From NCBI GenBank assembly GCA_045638645.1, contig JAZUBU010000004.1:1-62467 (forward strand): DNA of 62,467 nucleotides. The letters run 5' to 3'. Within the stretch, counting starts at the first letter, position 1, and the number at the start of each line of letters is the position of its first letter. This document shows, one piece after another, positions 23,268 through 31,273 of the stretch. The notes beneath the pieces were generated by a model that did no database searches, was not told where the DNA came from, and saw nothing but the letters and a program-made list of their open reading frames with translations. The position numbers and the translations under genes were made by a program. Origin of the DNA: JAGCJX01 sp045638645. GTDB lineage: Bacteria > Bacteroidota > Bacteroidia > Bacteroidales > UBA932.

Positions 23268-24371
23268 CTATTCTTCAATTTTTTTTCCGTAGGAGATGAA
23301 CAAGTAGCGGCAGGTACCTACACCCACTTCGTGTTCGTATTTGAAGTGACCTTGGGGATTGAGCACCTTCAGAATTGAGTTGGAGGAGAAGCTGGTTTCG
23401 GCGGTGTAGATGTTTCCGGTAAAAGGACTGACACCGACACTGTAGAAATAGTTTCCTTCCAACAAGGTTTCTACGGTTTTGGAAGCAATGCTGAAGGAAT
23501 TGAGCTTTGCACTCGAGTTCCAGTTTTCGTCGTAGGAGTTGACGAAATACAAGATGTTGCCACCGGTACGGTCTGTGGTGATGACGCCATCGTAGTCCAG
23601 CTCAATTTCGTGAACATCTATCACGGTTTGTGAGTAGGGGTCGATCTCAACCAAACCGGTCTCGGGGAACGATACATAGATGTGCTCGTTGTTTCCGTAG
23701 GCAAGGTTGCGGGCAGGACCATAGGCTTGGGTGTCGATGGTTTTGATCACAGACGAACCATTTCCGGCGCTCAGGATGACACTGATACCATCCCGGTGTG
23801 CGACAAAGACATATCCCATCCAGCAAAGAACCCCTTCTGCGTCGCGGCCAATGTTGATAGTTTTGACCACTTCTCCGGACAGCATGCTGATGATGAGCAA
23901 TTTGCTGTCTGTGTATGAGTCCATGCCATCCGGCAGCGTTTCGTGTTGGTTGCCCGAAACGGTGACATAGAGGTATTGGCCATCGTTGGTGATGTTTCTG
24001 GGTGTGATCAGGTCCGGATGTCCGTTGAGCATGTCTTCCATATAGCATTCAGTGGTGGCTCCGTCCAGGATCATGATCTTGTCGGGGTTTGAACAGATCA
24101 TGTACATGGTGCCGTAAATGTCCATGGTGGCTCCCATGATGGTGCCACCGATGTTGAAACCATTCTTGAATTTGAAGGCTCTGTTCTGAACCGTGTTGTT
24201 GATTTCGCTGTAGAGTGAGATACTGCTGTTCTGTTCGGTGTAATTTCCCTGATTCAGGATGACGACTTGGATATCGTTCTCGTACTTCGGGCCTTCCGAA
24301 GATTTTTCGGAGCAGGAGACAAGGGATAATGTCGCCAGGAGGGAAACGAGGAGGAATGATTTTTTGTTCAT
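23268..24371 (-). CDS. DUF5074-type beta-propeller lipoprotein, probable cobalamin-uptake partner
   Basis: A 367-aa lipoprotein (signal LLVSLLATLSLVSC, Cys at about residue 20). Repeated blade-like segments follow, such as ITNDGQYLYVTVSGN, GRDAEGVLCWMGYVFVAH and YGNNEHIYVSFPETG, typical of a YncE/DUF5074 propeller. It lies 50 nt downstream of a BtuB-like receptor controlled by a cobalamin riboswitch. It is therefore probably surface-exposed and helps capture corrinoids, although binding is not shown by sequence alone. Confidence 0.82.
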   Translation of the reverse strand: MNKKSFLLVSLLATLSLVSCSEKSSEGPKYENDIQVVILNQGNYTEQNSSISLYSEINNTVQNRAFKFKNGFNIGGTIMGATMDIYGTMYMICSNPDKIMILDGATTECYMEDMLNGHPDLITPRNITNDGQYLYVTVSGNQHETLPDGMDSYTDSKLLIISMLSGEVVKTINIGRDAEGVLCWMGYVFVAHRDGISVILSAGNGSSVIKTIDTQAYGPARNLAYGNNEHIYVSFPETGLVEIDPYSQTVIDVHEIELDYDGVITTDRTGGNILYFVNSYDENWNSSAKLNSFSIASKTVETLLEGNYFYSVGVSPFTGNIYTAETSFSSNSILKVLNPQGHFKYEHEVGVGTCRYLFISYGKKIEE

Positions 24372-24421
24372 AGGAATTAATTTGGTTGCGAATTTATAAA
24401 TTTTACTTCATTCATCAAGGT

Positions 24422-26338
24422 TTAGAATCGGAACATCCAAGCAATTTGGAGGTTGATACCCGGCATGGCGTAGAACAATACGTTTTGGTAGTGGGTATTC
24501 AACAGGTTGTTGACAGACAGGCTCAAGTCGCTGGGTTGTCCAAAACAGTGCAGGCGGTACCGCAGGGTGGCGTTCAGCAGGAAATAGGGGCTGAGAATTT
24601 CAAAGCGGTCCGTGGTTGTCCGGCTTCCGATAAAATGCCCGTTCAGTTGTACGAGCCAATTTCGGAGGTTGGCTTCGATGCTTGTGTTGAGCGTATGCTG
24701 CGGTTGATAGGCCAGTTGGTGGTTGAGGCTGGGGTCGTTGGGCCGGGTTGAGGCGGTTTGGCAGACTCGGGTATAGGCGTAGTCTGCATTCCAGGCCAAA
24801 TGCCCCCAGGTGAATTCCCTGCGCAGGTGGGCGTTGGCTTCCAGGCCACGGGAGCGGACTTGGGCCAGGTTTTGTGGCCTCCAGATCTCTCCGACGGGTA
24901 GCCATCGGATCCAGTTTTTGACCAGGGTTTCGTAGACAGACATGCTGACTCCCCATTCCCATTGTTTATACTCATAGTCATATTCCAATCCGATTTCCAG
25001 GTTGTTGGAGAGTTCGGGCAGGAGGTGTACCGTGTTTCCTCCCCAATAGCGGTCATTGAGGGTAGGGATTTTGGAACTGCGTGCCCAGGCACCCCGGACG
25101 CGGATTCGGTGGCGGGTGTGGTTCCATTCGTATTGAAGGCTGGCGGACGGAAGCCAGGGAACGGTCACATCGGTGACGTGGATGTACCGGGCGCCCGCAC
25201 AGAATATCAGACCCGGAATCGGGACGATTCGGGTGGTTGCATAGTATTCATTTCGCCATTCGTGGATGCCCTCTCCGTAGGCGTGTACTTGAGGAAGGGT
25301 GTAAATGGCCAGAGCCCCGGTTTTTAGTGAGAAACGGCGTCTTCTGTATTCAGCTTCGAGGTTGGCTTGTCCCCGGTGGGCTGCAATGATATCCCCTTCG
25401 TATCGTTCATGGTCGTAGCTGTAGGAGGCGCGTGCGTTGTAATGCAGGGTCTGCGAGAAGGAACTTCCCTGGAAATTCAGGTAAGCCTTGGTGTTGTTGT
25501 CGTAGATGGACGTGTGGGTCTTCGGGTGGGCGTTGTTGGCAACGGAGGGTTGTATTTCCCGGTCAAAATCCAGGTAGTAGATGCCGGAGGAAAGCAGGTG
25601 CCGGTCACCGATCCGGTAGAATAGCTCCTGCAGGAAGCCGTAATTCCGGTAAGCAGCGTTGTTGACTGTTTCCAGTGGAAGACCGGGGCGGGTATTGTTC
25701 TGGAATTGGAAGTTGTTCTTGGCTCGGGTGTAAAAGAGGGCTGTTTTGGTTTCCCAATTGCCGGTGTGGTAGCGAAGGGTGGTACCCAGGAAATTGTGTT
25801 GGAAGCTGCCTCCTCGGAGCAGGATGTTTCCGGAAAATCCTGGCTTCCATTGGGGTGCGGTACGGAGCTGAAGGGAGCCTCCGATGGATCCGTTTCCGTA
25901 GAGTGCGGAATTTCCTCCCATGTGGATTTCAAGGCCGTCGAAGAAGTAGAGGGGAATGTGGCTGAGGTCGGTTTGTCCCAGGGTTGGCAGGCTCAAGTCC
26001 TGGCCGTTCCAGTCGATGCTGGTATGGGAAGAGGAGGTGCCTCTCAGGGATAAGTAAGCACTGGCTCCGTTTCCGTATTCTTTGATGTAGAGGGAGGTTC
26101 TGGATTTGAGAAAGTCCGAAAGGGATTGGGTACGGTGGTTGTCGATGACTTTCTCGTTGAAGGAAAGGTTGCGTTGGCCGATGCTATAACGGCTGTTGTC
26201 GGAGGTGCCGACGTTGCGGAAGGCGGTAATGGTGCCGGCTTCCAAATACAAGGTATCTTGCTCGGACAATGGCGGAATGTGGTTGTCCATCGTCGGCATA
26301 CCCCATGCAAGCAATGCAAGGAGACATGTTAAAATCAT
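24422..26338 (-). CDS. BtuB-like TonB-dependent receptor for cobalamin
   Basis: A 638-aa outer-membrane receptor. After a short signal peptide a TonB-box-like segment precedes the plug (LSDFLKSRTSLYIKEYG, LSLRGTSSSHTSIDWNG, NSALYGNGSIGGSLQL). The barrel follows and ends in INLQIAWMFRF with the terminal Phe. Size and plug motifs fit BtuB rather than SusC. The cobalamin riboswitch immediately upstream supports vitamin B12 or cobamide uptake. The start at 26338 follows the riboswitch directly and the signal peptide begins there. Confidence 0.9.
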   Translation of the reverse strand: MILTCLLALLAWGMPTMDNHIPPLSEQDTLYLEAGTITAFRNVGTSDNSRYSIGQRNLSFNEKVIDNHRTQSLSDFLKSRTSLYIKEYGNGASAYLSLRGTSSSHTSIDWNGQDLSLPTLGQTDLSHIPLYFFDGLEIHMGGNSALYGNGSIGGSLQLRTAPQWKPGFSGNILLRGGSFQHNFLGTTLRYHTGNWETKTALFYTRAKNNFQFQNNTRPGLPLETVNNAAYRNYGFLQELFYRIGDRHLLSSGIYYLDFDREIQPSVANNAHPKTHTSIYDNNTKAYLNFQGSSFSQTLHYNARASYSYDHERYEGDIIAAHRGQANLEAEYRRRRFSLKTGALAIYTLPQVHAYGEGIHEWRNEYYATTRIVPIPGLIFCAGARYIHVTDVTVPWLPSASLQYEWNHTRHRIRVRGAWARSSKIPTLNDRYWGGNTVHLLPELSNNLEIGLEYDYEYKQWEWGVSMSVYETLVKNWIRWLPVGEIWRPQNLAQVRSRGLEANAHLRREFTWGHLAWNADYAYTRVCQTASTRPNDPSLNHQLAYQPQHTLNTSIEANLRNWLVQLNGHFIGSRTTTDRFEILSPYFLLNATLRYRLHCFGQPSDLSLSVNNLLNTHYQNVLFYAMPGINLQIAWMFRF

Positions 26339-26361
26339 ACTCTATTTCCCGAAAGTATGGT

Positions 26362-26520
26362 TAACCTTGATTTGGACGCAGGTTTTCTGACTTTGCCTGC
26401 CCGACCTTCCCATCCCGAAGGACAGTGGTTTATCCGGTAAAATCGCGAAGGATTGGCATTACAGCAGCGGGTACTGTTCCCGACTTTCACGGGATTCCCT
26501 CACGCCCAAATCCAGGTACT
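26362..26520 (-). ncRNA. Cobalamin riboswitch
   Basis: On the minus strand the element shows the B12 core in order: GGGCGTGAGGGAATCCCGTG, AAAGTCGGGAACAGTACCCG, CTGCTGTAA, a B12-box variant AACCACTG (26430-26423), and GTCAGAAAACCTGC near the 3' end. It lies between the osmC stop and the BtuB-like start, in the position to shut off receptor expression when cobalamin is abundant. Boundaries are approximate. Confidence 0.92.
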
Positions 26521-26523
26521 TGA

Positions 26524-26931
26524 TTAATAATTGAATTTGATGGTCTTGATGATATCCGGGTGCAGGCTGTTGGCTACAGGGCAGGTTCTTGCAGCGGATT
26601 CGATGAAGCGTTTTTCACGGTCGGAGTAGTTGCTTCCTTCCGGGAAGGTGAAGGTAACAATGATTTCAGCAACGCGGCGCGGGTTGGCTGCCATGATTTT
26701 TTCTGTTTCCACAACGGTGCCATCGATGTTGAATCCATGTGCATCGGCTGCTTGACCCATGATGGTCAGCATGCAGGATGCCAACGAGGAGGAGAACAAG
26801 TCGGTCGGTGAGAAGTATTCTCCCTTACCTTTGTTGTCCAGGGGTGCATCGGTGATTACTTTATTTCCGGATTGGAGGTGTTCGATCTCGGTTCTATAGC
26901 CACCGAGATATACGGTTTTCATTTTTGTCAT
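26524..26931 (-). CDS. OsmC family peroxiredoxin-like protein
   Basis: A 135-aa OsmC/Ohr-fold protein. The two redox cysteines are in FSSSLASCMLTIMG (about residue 53) and RTCPVANSL (about residue 115). OsmC proteins reduce organic hydroperoxides in the cytoplasm. It starts 28 nt after miaB and is probably co-transcribed. Its stop codon abuts the cobalamin riboswitch, with no terminator or promoter visible between. Confidence 0.9.
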   Translation of the reverse strand: MTKMKTVYLGGYRTEIEHLQSGNKVITDAPLDNKGKGEYFSPTDLFSSSLASCMLTIMGQAADAHGFNIDGTVVETEKIMAANPRRVAEIIVTFTFPEGSNYSDREKRFIESAARTCPVANSLHPDIIKTIKFNY

Positions 26932-26959
26932 AGCAATGTACTTTTAATAGGATTTAATT

Positions 26960-28339
26960 TTATTCGTTGACGAGTTCACAAATCAAAGTGGCCGAAGAAC
27001 ATTCCAGAACGCGGACTTTGGCAAGGTCACCGGTCTTTTTGTCTTTGGCTGTGAATACACAGACTTTGTTGTGCGGGGTTCGTCCGACCCATTGTTCGTC
27101 CGACCGTTTGGACGGACCTTCGATCAGCACTTCAAAAATCTTGCCGATTTCGCGTTGGTTGCTTTCAAGCGACTTGCGATTTTGTAGTGCGATGATTTCG
27201 TTGAGGCGTCTGGTCTTGGTTTCCAAGGGTACGTCGTCCTCAAAATGACGGGCTGCCTTGGTGTTGGGACGCATCGAATATTGGAACATGAAGGCACTGT
27301 CAAATCCCACGGTTTCCATGAGGGAGAGGGTGTCTTGGTGCTCTTCTTCGGTTTCGCTGCAGAAACCGGCGATGACGTCGGTGGAGATACCGGCTCCGGG
27401 GATGATTTCCCGGATTTTCCGGATGCGTTCCAGGTACGTCGCCCGGTTGTACTTGCGGTTCATTTTTTCCAGCATCCGGTCATTGCCCGATTGGACAGGC
27501 AGGTGGATGTGGGGGCAGATGTTGGCGTGACGGGCCATGGTATGAAGGACATCGTCGTTCATGTCCTTGGGATGGGACGTGGCAAAACGGATGCGGATGG
27601 AGGGGTCCACCAGGGCTACTTGTTCCAGCAACTGGGCGAAGGTGAGTACATCTTCTTTGTTTTCCGGATTTTTCCATCGGTAGGAGTCCACATTTTGTCC
27701 CAGCAGGTTGATCTCACGGTATCCGTTGGCAATGACCTCGCGGGCCTCGCGCAGGATGCTTTTCGGGTCGCGGCTGCGTTCTGCGCCCCGAACGTAGGGA
27801 ACCACACAGTAGGTACACATGTTGTTGCATCCCCGCATGATGGAGATGTAGGCCGATACGCCGTTTTTGTCCATGCGTACGGGCGAAATCTCAGCATACG
27901 TCTCTTCGTGGGAGAGTTTGGTGTTGATCTGTTTGCCGGAGTCGTTGAGCAACATCAACAGGCGGGGCAGGTCTCGGTAAGCGTCAGGGCCAACGACCAG
28001 ATCAACCGCTTTGTGTTCCAGCAATTGCTCTTTCAGACGTTCAGCCATGCAGCCCAGGATGCCGACGAGCAGGTCCGGACGTTTTTTCTTCTCTTGCAGG
28101 AAGTGATTCAGCCGTCCCCAGATGCGTTGTTCGGCATTGTCCCGGATGGAGCAGGTGTTGACCAGAATCAGATCTGCAGTTTCCAGACTTTCGCAGAGGG
28201 TGTAGCCGGCTCCCTGAAGGATGGACAACACGACTTCGCTGTCGTTGAAATTCATTTGACAGCCGTATGTTTCAATGAAGACATGCTTTGTCTGCGGGTC
28301 AAAGACAGGTCTTACGGAGTGAAAATTGTTCTCAATCAT
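26960..28339 (-). CDS. miaB: tRNA-2-methylthio-N6-dimethylallyladenosine synthase
   Basis: A 459-aa radical-SAM methylthiotransferase that modifies A37 of tRNAs reading UNN codons. The UPF0004 domain (HVFIETYGCQMNFNDSE, CSIRDNAE, ILGCMAERL) holds three Cys for the auxiliary cluster. The radical SAM CxxxCxxC is in RGCNNMCTYCVVPYVRG near residue 170. A C-terminal TRAM domain follows. The -7 box is 4 nt from the ATG, so the mRNA is probably leaderless. Confidence 0.96.
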   Translation of the reverse strand: MIENNFHSVRPVFDPQTKHVFIETYGCQMNFNDSEVVLSILQGAGYTLCESLETADLILVNTCSIRDNAEQRIWGRLNHFLQEKKKRPDLLVGILGCMAERLKEQLLEHKAVDLVVGPDAYRDLPRLLMLLNDSGKQINTKLSHEETYAEISPVRMDKNGVSAYISIMRGCNNMCTYCVVPYVRGAERSRDPKSILREAREVIANGYREINLLGQNVDSYRWKNPENKEDVLTFAQLLEQVALVDPSIRIRFATSHPKDMNDDVLHTMARHANICPHIHLPVQSGNDRMLEKMNRKYNRATYLERIRKIREIIPGAGISTDVIAGFCSETEEEHQDTLSLMETVGFDSAFMFQYSMRPNTKAARHFEDDVPLETKTRRLNEIIALQNRKSLESNQREIGKIFEVLIEGPSKRSDEQWVGRTPHNKVCVFTAKDKKTGDLAKVRVLECSSATLICELVNE

Positions 28340-28343
28340 TCTG

Positions 28344-28351
28344 CAAAGATA
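28344..28351 (-). promoter_or_regulatory. miaB -7 box, 4 nt from the start codon
   Basis: TATCTTTG on the minus strand. It forms a perfect inverted repeat with the plus-strand box at 28360-28367 across 8 bp. Confidence 0.6.
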
Positions 28352-28359
28352 ACTTTTTA

Positions 28360-28367
28360 TATCTTTG
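28360..28367 (+). promoter_or_regulatory. -7 box of the LEA2-SPOR pair
   Basis: TATCTTTG lies 15 nt before the ATG at 28383. It overlaps the miaB promoter, so polymerases for the two directions should compete. Confidence 0.6.
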
Positions 28368-28382
28368 CGTAATCAAGTTTTG

Positions 28383-28880
28383 ATGATTATGAAAAAAATT
28401 GGCTTGACTTGTCTGGTCCTCCTTTTTGTGTTGACCGGTTGCAATTGGGTACAGGAAGTTTCATTGGGGAACATGGAAGTCTCAAAGGTCCGGATGGAAA
28501 TGAGTACCAAGAGTGTTCTGCTTGAACTGAGTGCGCAGGTCAACAATGGCAGCAGCCGTTATTTGGCCTTGACGGATGTGGATGGGGAGATCTATACGGA
28601 GGAAGGAGTCGTTGCCCGGATCGCTTTGGTGGATACCTGCCGGATAGCAGCTTACACCGAGGAGGTGGTTCTGATTCCGGTGAATGTGCAGTTGTCGGAT
28701 CCGCTGCTGTTGCTCAAGATCGGGCTGAATCTTTCTCCGGAGGTGCTGGAAGGCTTTTATGTGAAAGGAACTGCCGAAATTCAGGTGGCACGGCGCCTGG
28801 GCCGACAAGGACAGAAGCATCAGCTTGCACTGGAAGAACGTCCGTTGATGGATGTGGTGAGACAGATAAACCTATTGTAG
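28383..28880 (+). CDS. LEA type 2-like lipoprotein
   Basis: A 165-aa lipoprotein (LTCLVLLFVLTGC, Cys near residue 21). The mature part resembles LEA14/WHy beta-sandwiches: LLELSAQVNNGSSRYLALTD, then VVLIPVNVQLSDPLLLLK and VKGTAEIQVARR. The family is abundant in Bacteroidota and its role is unclear. The frame extends to 28365, inside the promoter; ATG 28383 or 28389 is the start. It is followed 7 nt later by a SPOR-domain gene. Confidence 0.75.
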   Translation: MIMKKIGLTCLVLLFVLTGCNWVQEVSLGNMEVSKVRMEMSTKSVLLELSAQVNNGSSRYLALTDVDGEIYTEEGVVARIALVDTCRIAAYTEEVVLIPVNVQLSDPLLLLKIGLNLSPEVLEGFYVKGTAEIQVARRLGRQGQKHQLALEERPLMDVVRQINLL

Positions 28881-28887
28881 AAATTAT

Positions 28888-29385
28888 ATGAAAAAGATAC
28901 TGTTTTCAATCGTTGTTTTGTTTGTAGCGGTACTGTCTGGTTCGGCTCAATCCGTCGAACGGGTCCGTTTGTCAGCGGATTCCCTGTCATTGGTTGTGGA
29001 CAGCTTGGTCGTCGCCACGGACAGCATCTCCAAGTTTGATGTTCTGATGCATCAGTTGGGGGGACGTATCAACATGACGCCTGCCGTGGAGAACCAGTTG
29101 CAGAAGCAGATTGAAGAAAATGCCAACCGGCAGTTGAGCGGATACCGTCTTCGGATATATTTTGACAACAAACAAACTGCCCGGAAGGAATCCGAAGCAG
29201 TTGCCATTGAGTTCTTGATGCGTTATCCGGATGTTCCGGTGTACCGATCGTATGTGAATCCTTATTTCAAGGTAACGGTGGGCGATTTCCGGACCAAATC
29301 CGATGCCCTTCAATTCATGGAACGGATCCGGTCCGTCTATCCGGCTGCTTTCCTGGTTCGGGAAGCGATCGTTACCCAGGAGTAA
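28888..29385 (+). CDS. SPOR-domain secreted protein
   Basis: A 165-aa protein with a cleavable signal (MKKILFSIVVLFVAVLSGSA, then QS). A short linker leads to a C-terminal SPOR domain (about 90-162: YRLRIYFDNKQTARKES ... VYRSYVNPYFKVTVGDFRTK). SPOR domains bind denuded glycan strands of peptidoglycan. It is likely periplasmic and wall-associated. It converges on glsB with only 9 bp between stop codons. Confidence 0.88.
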   Translation: MKKILFSIVVLFVAVLSGSAQSVERVRLSADSLSLVVDSLVVATDSISKFDVLMHQLGGRINMTPAVENQLQKQIEENANRQLSGYRLRIYFDNKQTARKESEAVAIEFLMRYPDVPVYRSYVNPYFKVTVGDFRTKSDALQFMERIRSVYPAAFLVREAIVTQE

Positions 29386-29394
29386 GTCCTGTTC

Positions 29395-30372
29395 TTATCC
29401 TTTTTGGTTGTTTTGTCTCCACCATTTCGGCAGGAAACGTTGAGCCATGGCCTGACGAATGAAACGGATGGGATTGAGATGCCGTCCGATTTTTTCTTCG
29501 TATACGTCCGGAATGTAGATCAGGATACCGGTTTCTTCTACGCCTCCGAAGCCGTGGTTTTTGGATGTGCCGAAGACGCGCATGGAGGGAGAGATGTTCA
29601 TGTAGGAATTGATGAGCGGAGGAATGAACTCGCCCCGTTCTTTCAGCAGACGTTGTAATTTTCGGTAGGCGTCCTTGTATTCCATCCCATCAAACAAGTG
29701 CAGGTATTCAAAGTTGTTGTTCTCGTATTCAATTGCCTGAATGGGGCGAACCAGGGCATCCGGATCTTCAAAAAAGTGATGGAGGAAGTGCAACAGGATG
29801 TTGCGTGCCTTGACATTGTAAGTGGAGTACATGGTCACCTTGCCAAAGAAGTATTCGCATTCTTCGTATCGGACCATGAGGGCTCCCAGGCCATCCCAGA
29901 GGTTATCCAGGGAGAACAGACCTTTGCGGCGGGTACTCGTTCCCTGATATCCCGGCTGGATGAAAGAGCGTCCCAGCTCGATGGTTTTCGGCAAGTAATC
30001 TTTGACGAAAGATTCTGAGAATTGGAAAAGTTCCCGGGTGGCCAGTTGTTCGGGGATGATTTCTGTGCCCAGCAGGTAGCGGTATCCTCCAATGATCTCC
30101 TGGTCATTCGGATCCCAGACGATGAGTTGCCGGTAGGGATTCTTGGGGTCCAGATCGAATTCGTCAATGTCCAATGCTTTTCCGGTTCCGCCGCCGGCTG
30201 CGCGGAAGGAAAGTTCACGTAACCGTCCGATTTCTCTCATAACATTCGGAGAGTTGGCCGCCGTGACTTCGTATATTTCATTACCGCCTTTTCTCGTGTT
30301 ACGGATGTATTTGTCCTGCGTCAGTTCGGCCAGGAGCAGTTCTCGGTTTACAGGGGGAATGATGGTTTCCAT
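29395..30372 (-). CDS. glsB: Glycine N-acyltransferase GlsB-like (OlsB/hemolysin-type)
   Basis: A 325-aa GNAT-like acyltransferase of the OlsB/hemolysin-related class (REIGRLRELSFRAAGGGTGK, QLIVWDPNDQEIIGGYRYLLG, ELGRSFIQPGYQGT). In Bacteroides thetaiotaomicron the homologue GlsB attaches a 3-hydroxy-acyl chain to glycine, giving the lyso form of glycine lipids (commendamide). It lies 1 nt downstream of glsA, matching the known two-gene arrangement. Assignment to glycine rather than ornithine is by lineage and context. Confidence 0.85.
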   Translation of the reverse strand: METIIPPVNRELLLAELTQDKYIRNTRKGGNEIYEVTAANSPNVMREIGRLRELSFRAAGGGTGKALDIDEFDLDPKNPYRQLIVWDPNDQEIIGGYRYLLGTEIIPEQLATRELFQFSESFVKDYLPKTIELGRSFIQPGYQGTSTRRKGLFSLDNLWDGLGALMVRYEECEYFFGKVTMYSTYNVKARNILLHFLHHFFEDPDALVRPIQAIEYENNNFEYLHLFDGMEYKDAYRKLQRLLKERGEFIPPLINSYMNISPSMRVFGTSKNHGFGGVEETGILIYIPDVYEEKIGRHLNPIRFIRQAMAQRFLPKWWRQNNQKG

Positions 30373-30373
30373 A

Positions 30374-31201
30374 TTATTTGTTAGGTTTTAGTGCGTAGGT
30401 TTGGTTTCGGAAGTAAGTTACCCATTCTTTCAAATTTTGTTCCGTGGTGAGTTGCTCGTGGGCGAACGGCTGTCCGATGTACAGGTCAAAACTCTTGTCA
30501 CGTTTGTTGAACATTTCGTGCGGTAGCAGGACCATGCCGATGTTGAATCGGATACCCAGTCGGCTTCTCCATTTTTCAATGCGGTAGAACCAGCTGGAGT
30601 TCTTGCCATCAAAATAGAGGGGAACAATGTCCCGTTGACTCTCCCGGGCTTTGGTAACAAAGGTTTTTTTCCATTCCAGGTCTTTTATTTCCTTTCCGAT
30701 AAGTCGGGAGCAGAGTCCGGCAGGAAAATACAGGATTTGGGCATCTGAGTCGAAGGCCTGTTGGATTTGTTCCGCATAATCTTGCTTCATCTTACCGAAT
30801 TTGTTGACGGGGATGAACAGGTTGCGCAGGGGGGCAATGAACATCAGCAAGTCATTGACAACGAAGCGGATTTCAGGGAACCGCTGGCCGAAGGTGGAAA
30901 TCAGAATGATGCCGTCCAGTCCGCCGAGCGGGTGGTTGCAGACAAAGATGTATCGCTTTTTGGGGTCCAATTGTTCTCCGCCGTGAATGCGGCAACGGAC
31001 GTTGATCCATTCGAGCGCGCCGGTAGCAAATTCCACGCCTTCCTTTCCGGCCAGGTCATCCAGCGCCTGATTGAGTTCATCTTGGTGTATGATCTTCTCA
31101 ATCAGACGGATCAGGAATTTAGGGAGTCCCTTTTTGTCTGCCGGACGTTTGCTTGCAATCACTTGTCCGATGTCAACATGTAATTTTTTTTCAGCAGTCA
31201 T
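30374..31201 (-). CDS. glsA: O-acyltransferase GlsA-like
   Basis: A 275-aa PlsC-superfamily acyltransferase. The acceptor motif is CNHPLGGLDGIIL, and a second block is LYFPAGLCSRLI. Together with GlsB it completes glycine lipids by esterifying the hydroxyl of N-acyl glycine. It probably acts at the cytoplasmic face of the inner membrane. The promoter at 31242 is divergent from that of rpoN. Confidence 0.85.
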   Translation of the reverse strand: MTAEKKLHVDIGQVIASKRPADKKGLPKFLIRLIEKIIHQDELNQALDDLAGKEGVEFATGALEWINVRCRIHGGEQLDPKKRYIFVCNHPLGGLDGIILISTFGQRFPEIRFVVNDLLMFIAPLRNLFIPVNKFGKMKQDYAEQIQQAFDSDAQILYFPAGLCSRLIGKEIKDLEWKKTFVTKARESQRDIVPLYFDGKNSSWFYRIEKWRSRLGIRFNIGMVLLPHEMFNKRDKSFDLYIGQPFAHEQLTTEQNLKEWVTYFRNQTYALKPNK

Positions 31202-31241
31202 CTGGGTTCGGTCTGCATTTTGCTATGGGTTAAACACACGA

Positions 31242-31249
31242 CAAAGTTA
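31242..31249 (-). promoter_or_regulatory. glsA -7 box
   Basis: TAACTTTG on the minus strand, 40 nt before glsA. Only 11 bp separate it from the rpoN -7 box. Confidence 0.55.
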
Positions 31250-31260
31250 AATAAAAATCA

Positions 31261-31268
31261 TATCTTTG
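31261..31268 (+). promoter_or_regulatory. rpoN -7 box, 5 nt from the start codon
   Basis: TATCTTTG ends 5 nt before ATG 31274. The resulting mRNA would have almost no leader, unless translation starts at the next ATG (31301). Confidence 0.55.
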
Positions 31269-31273
31269 TACAT

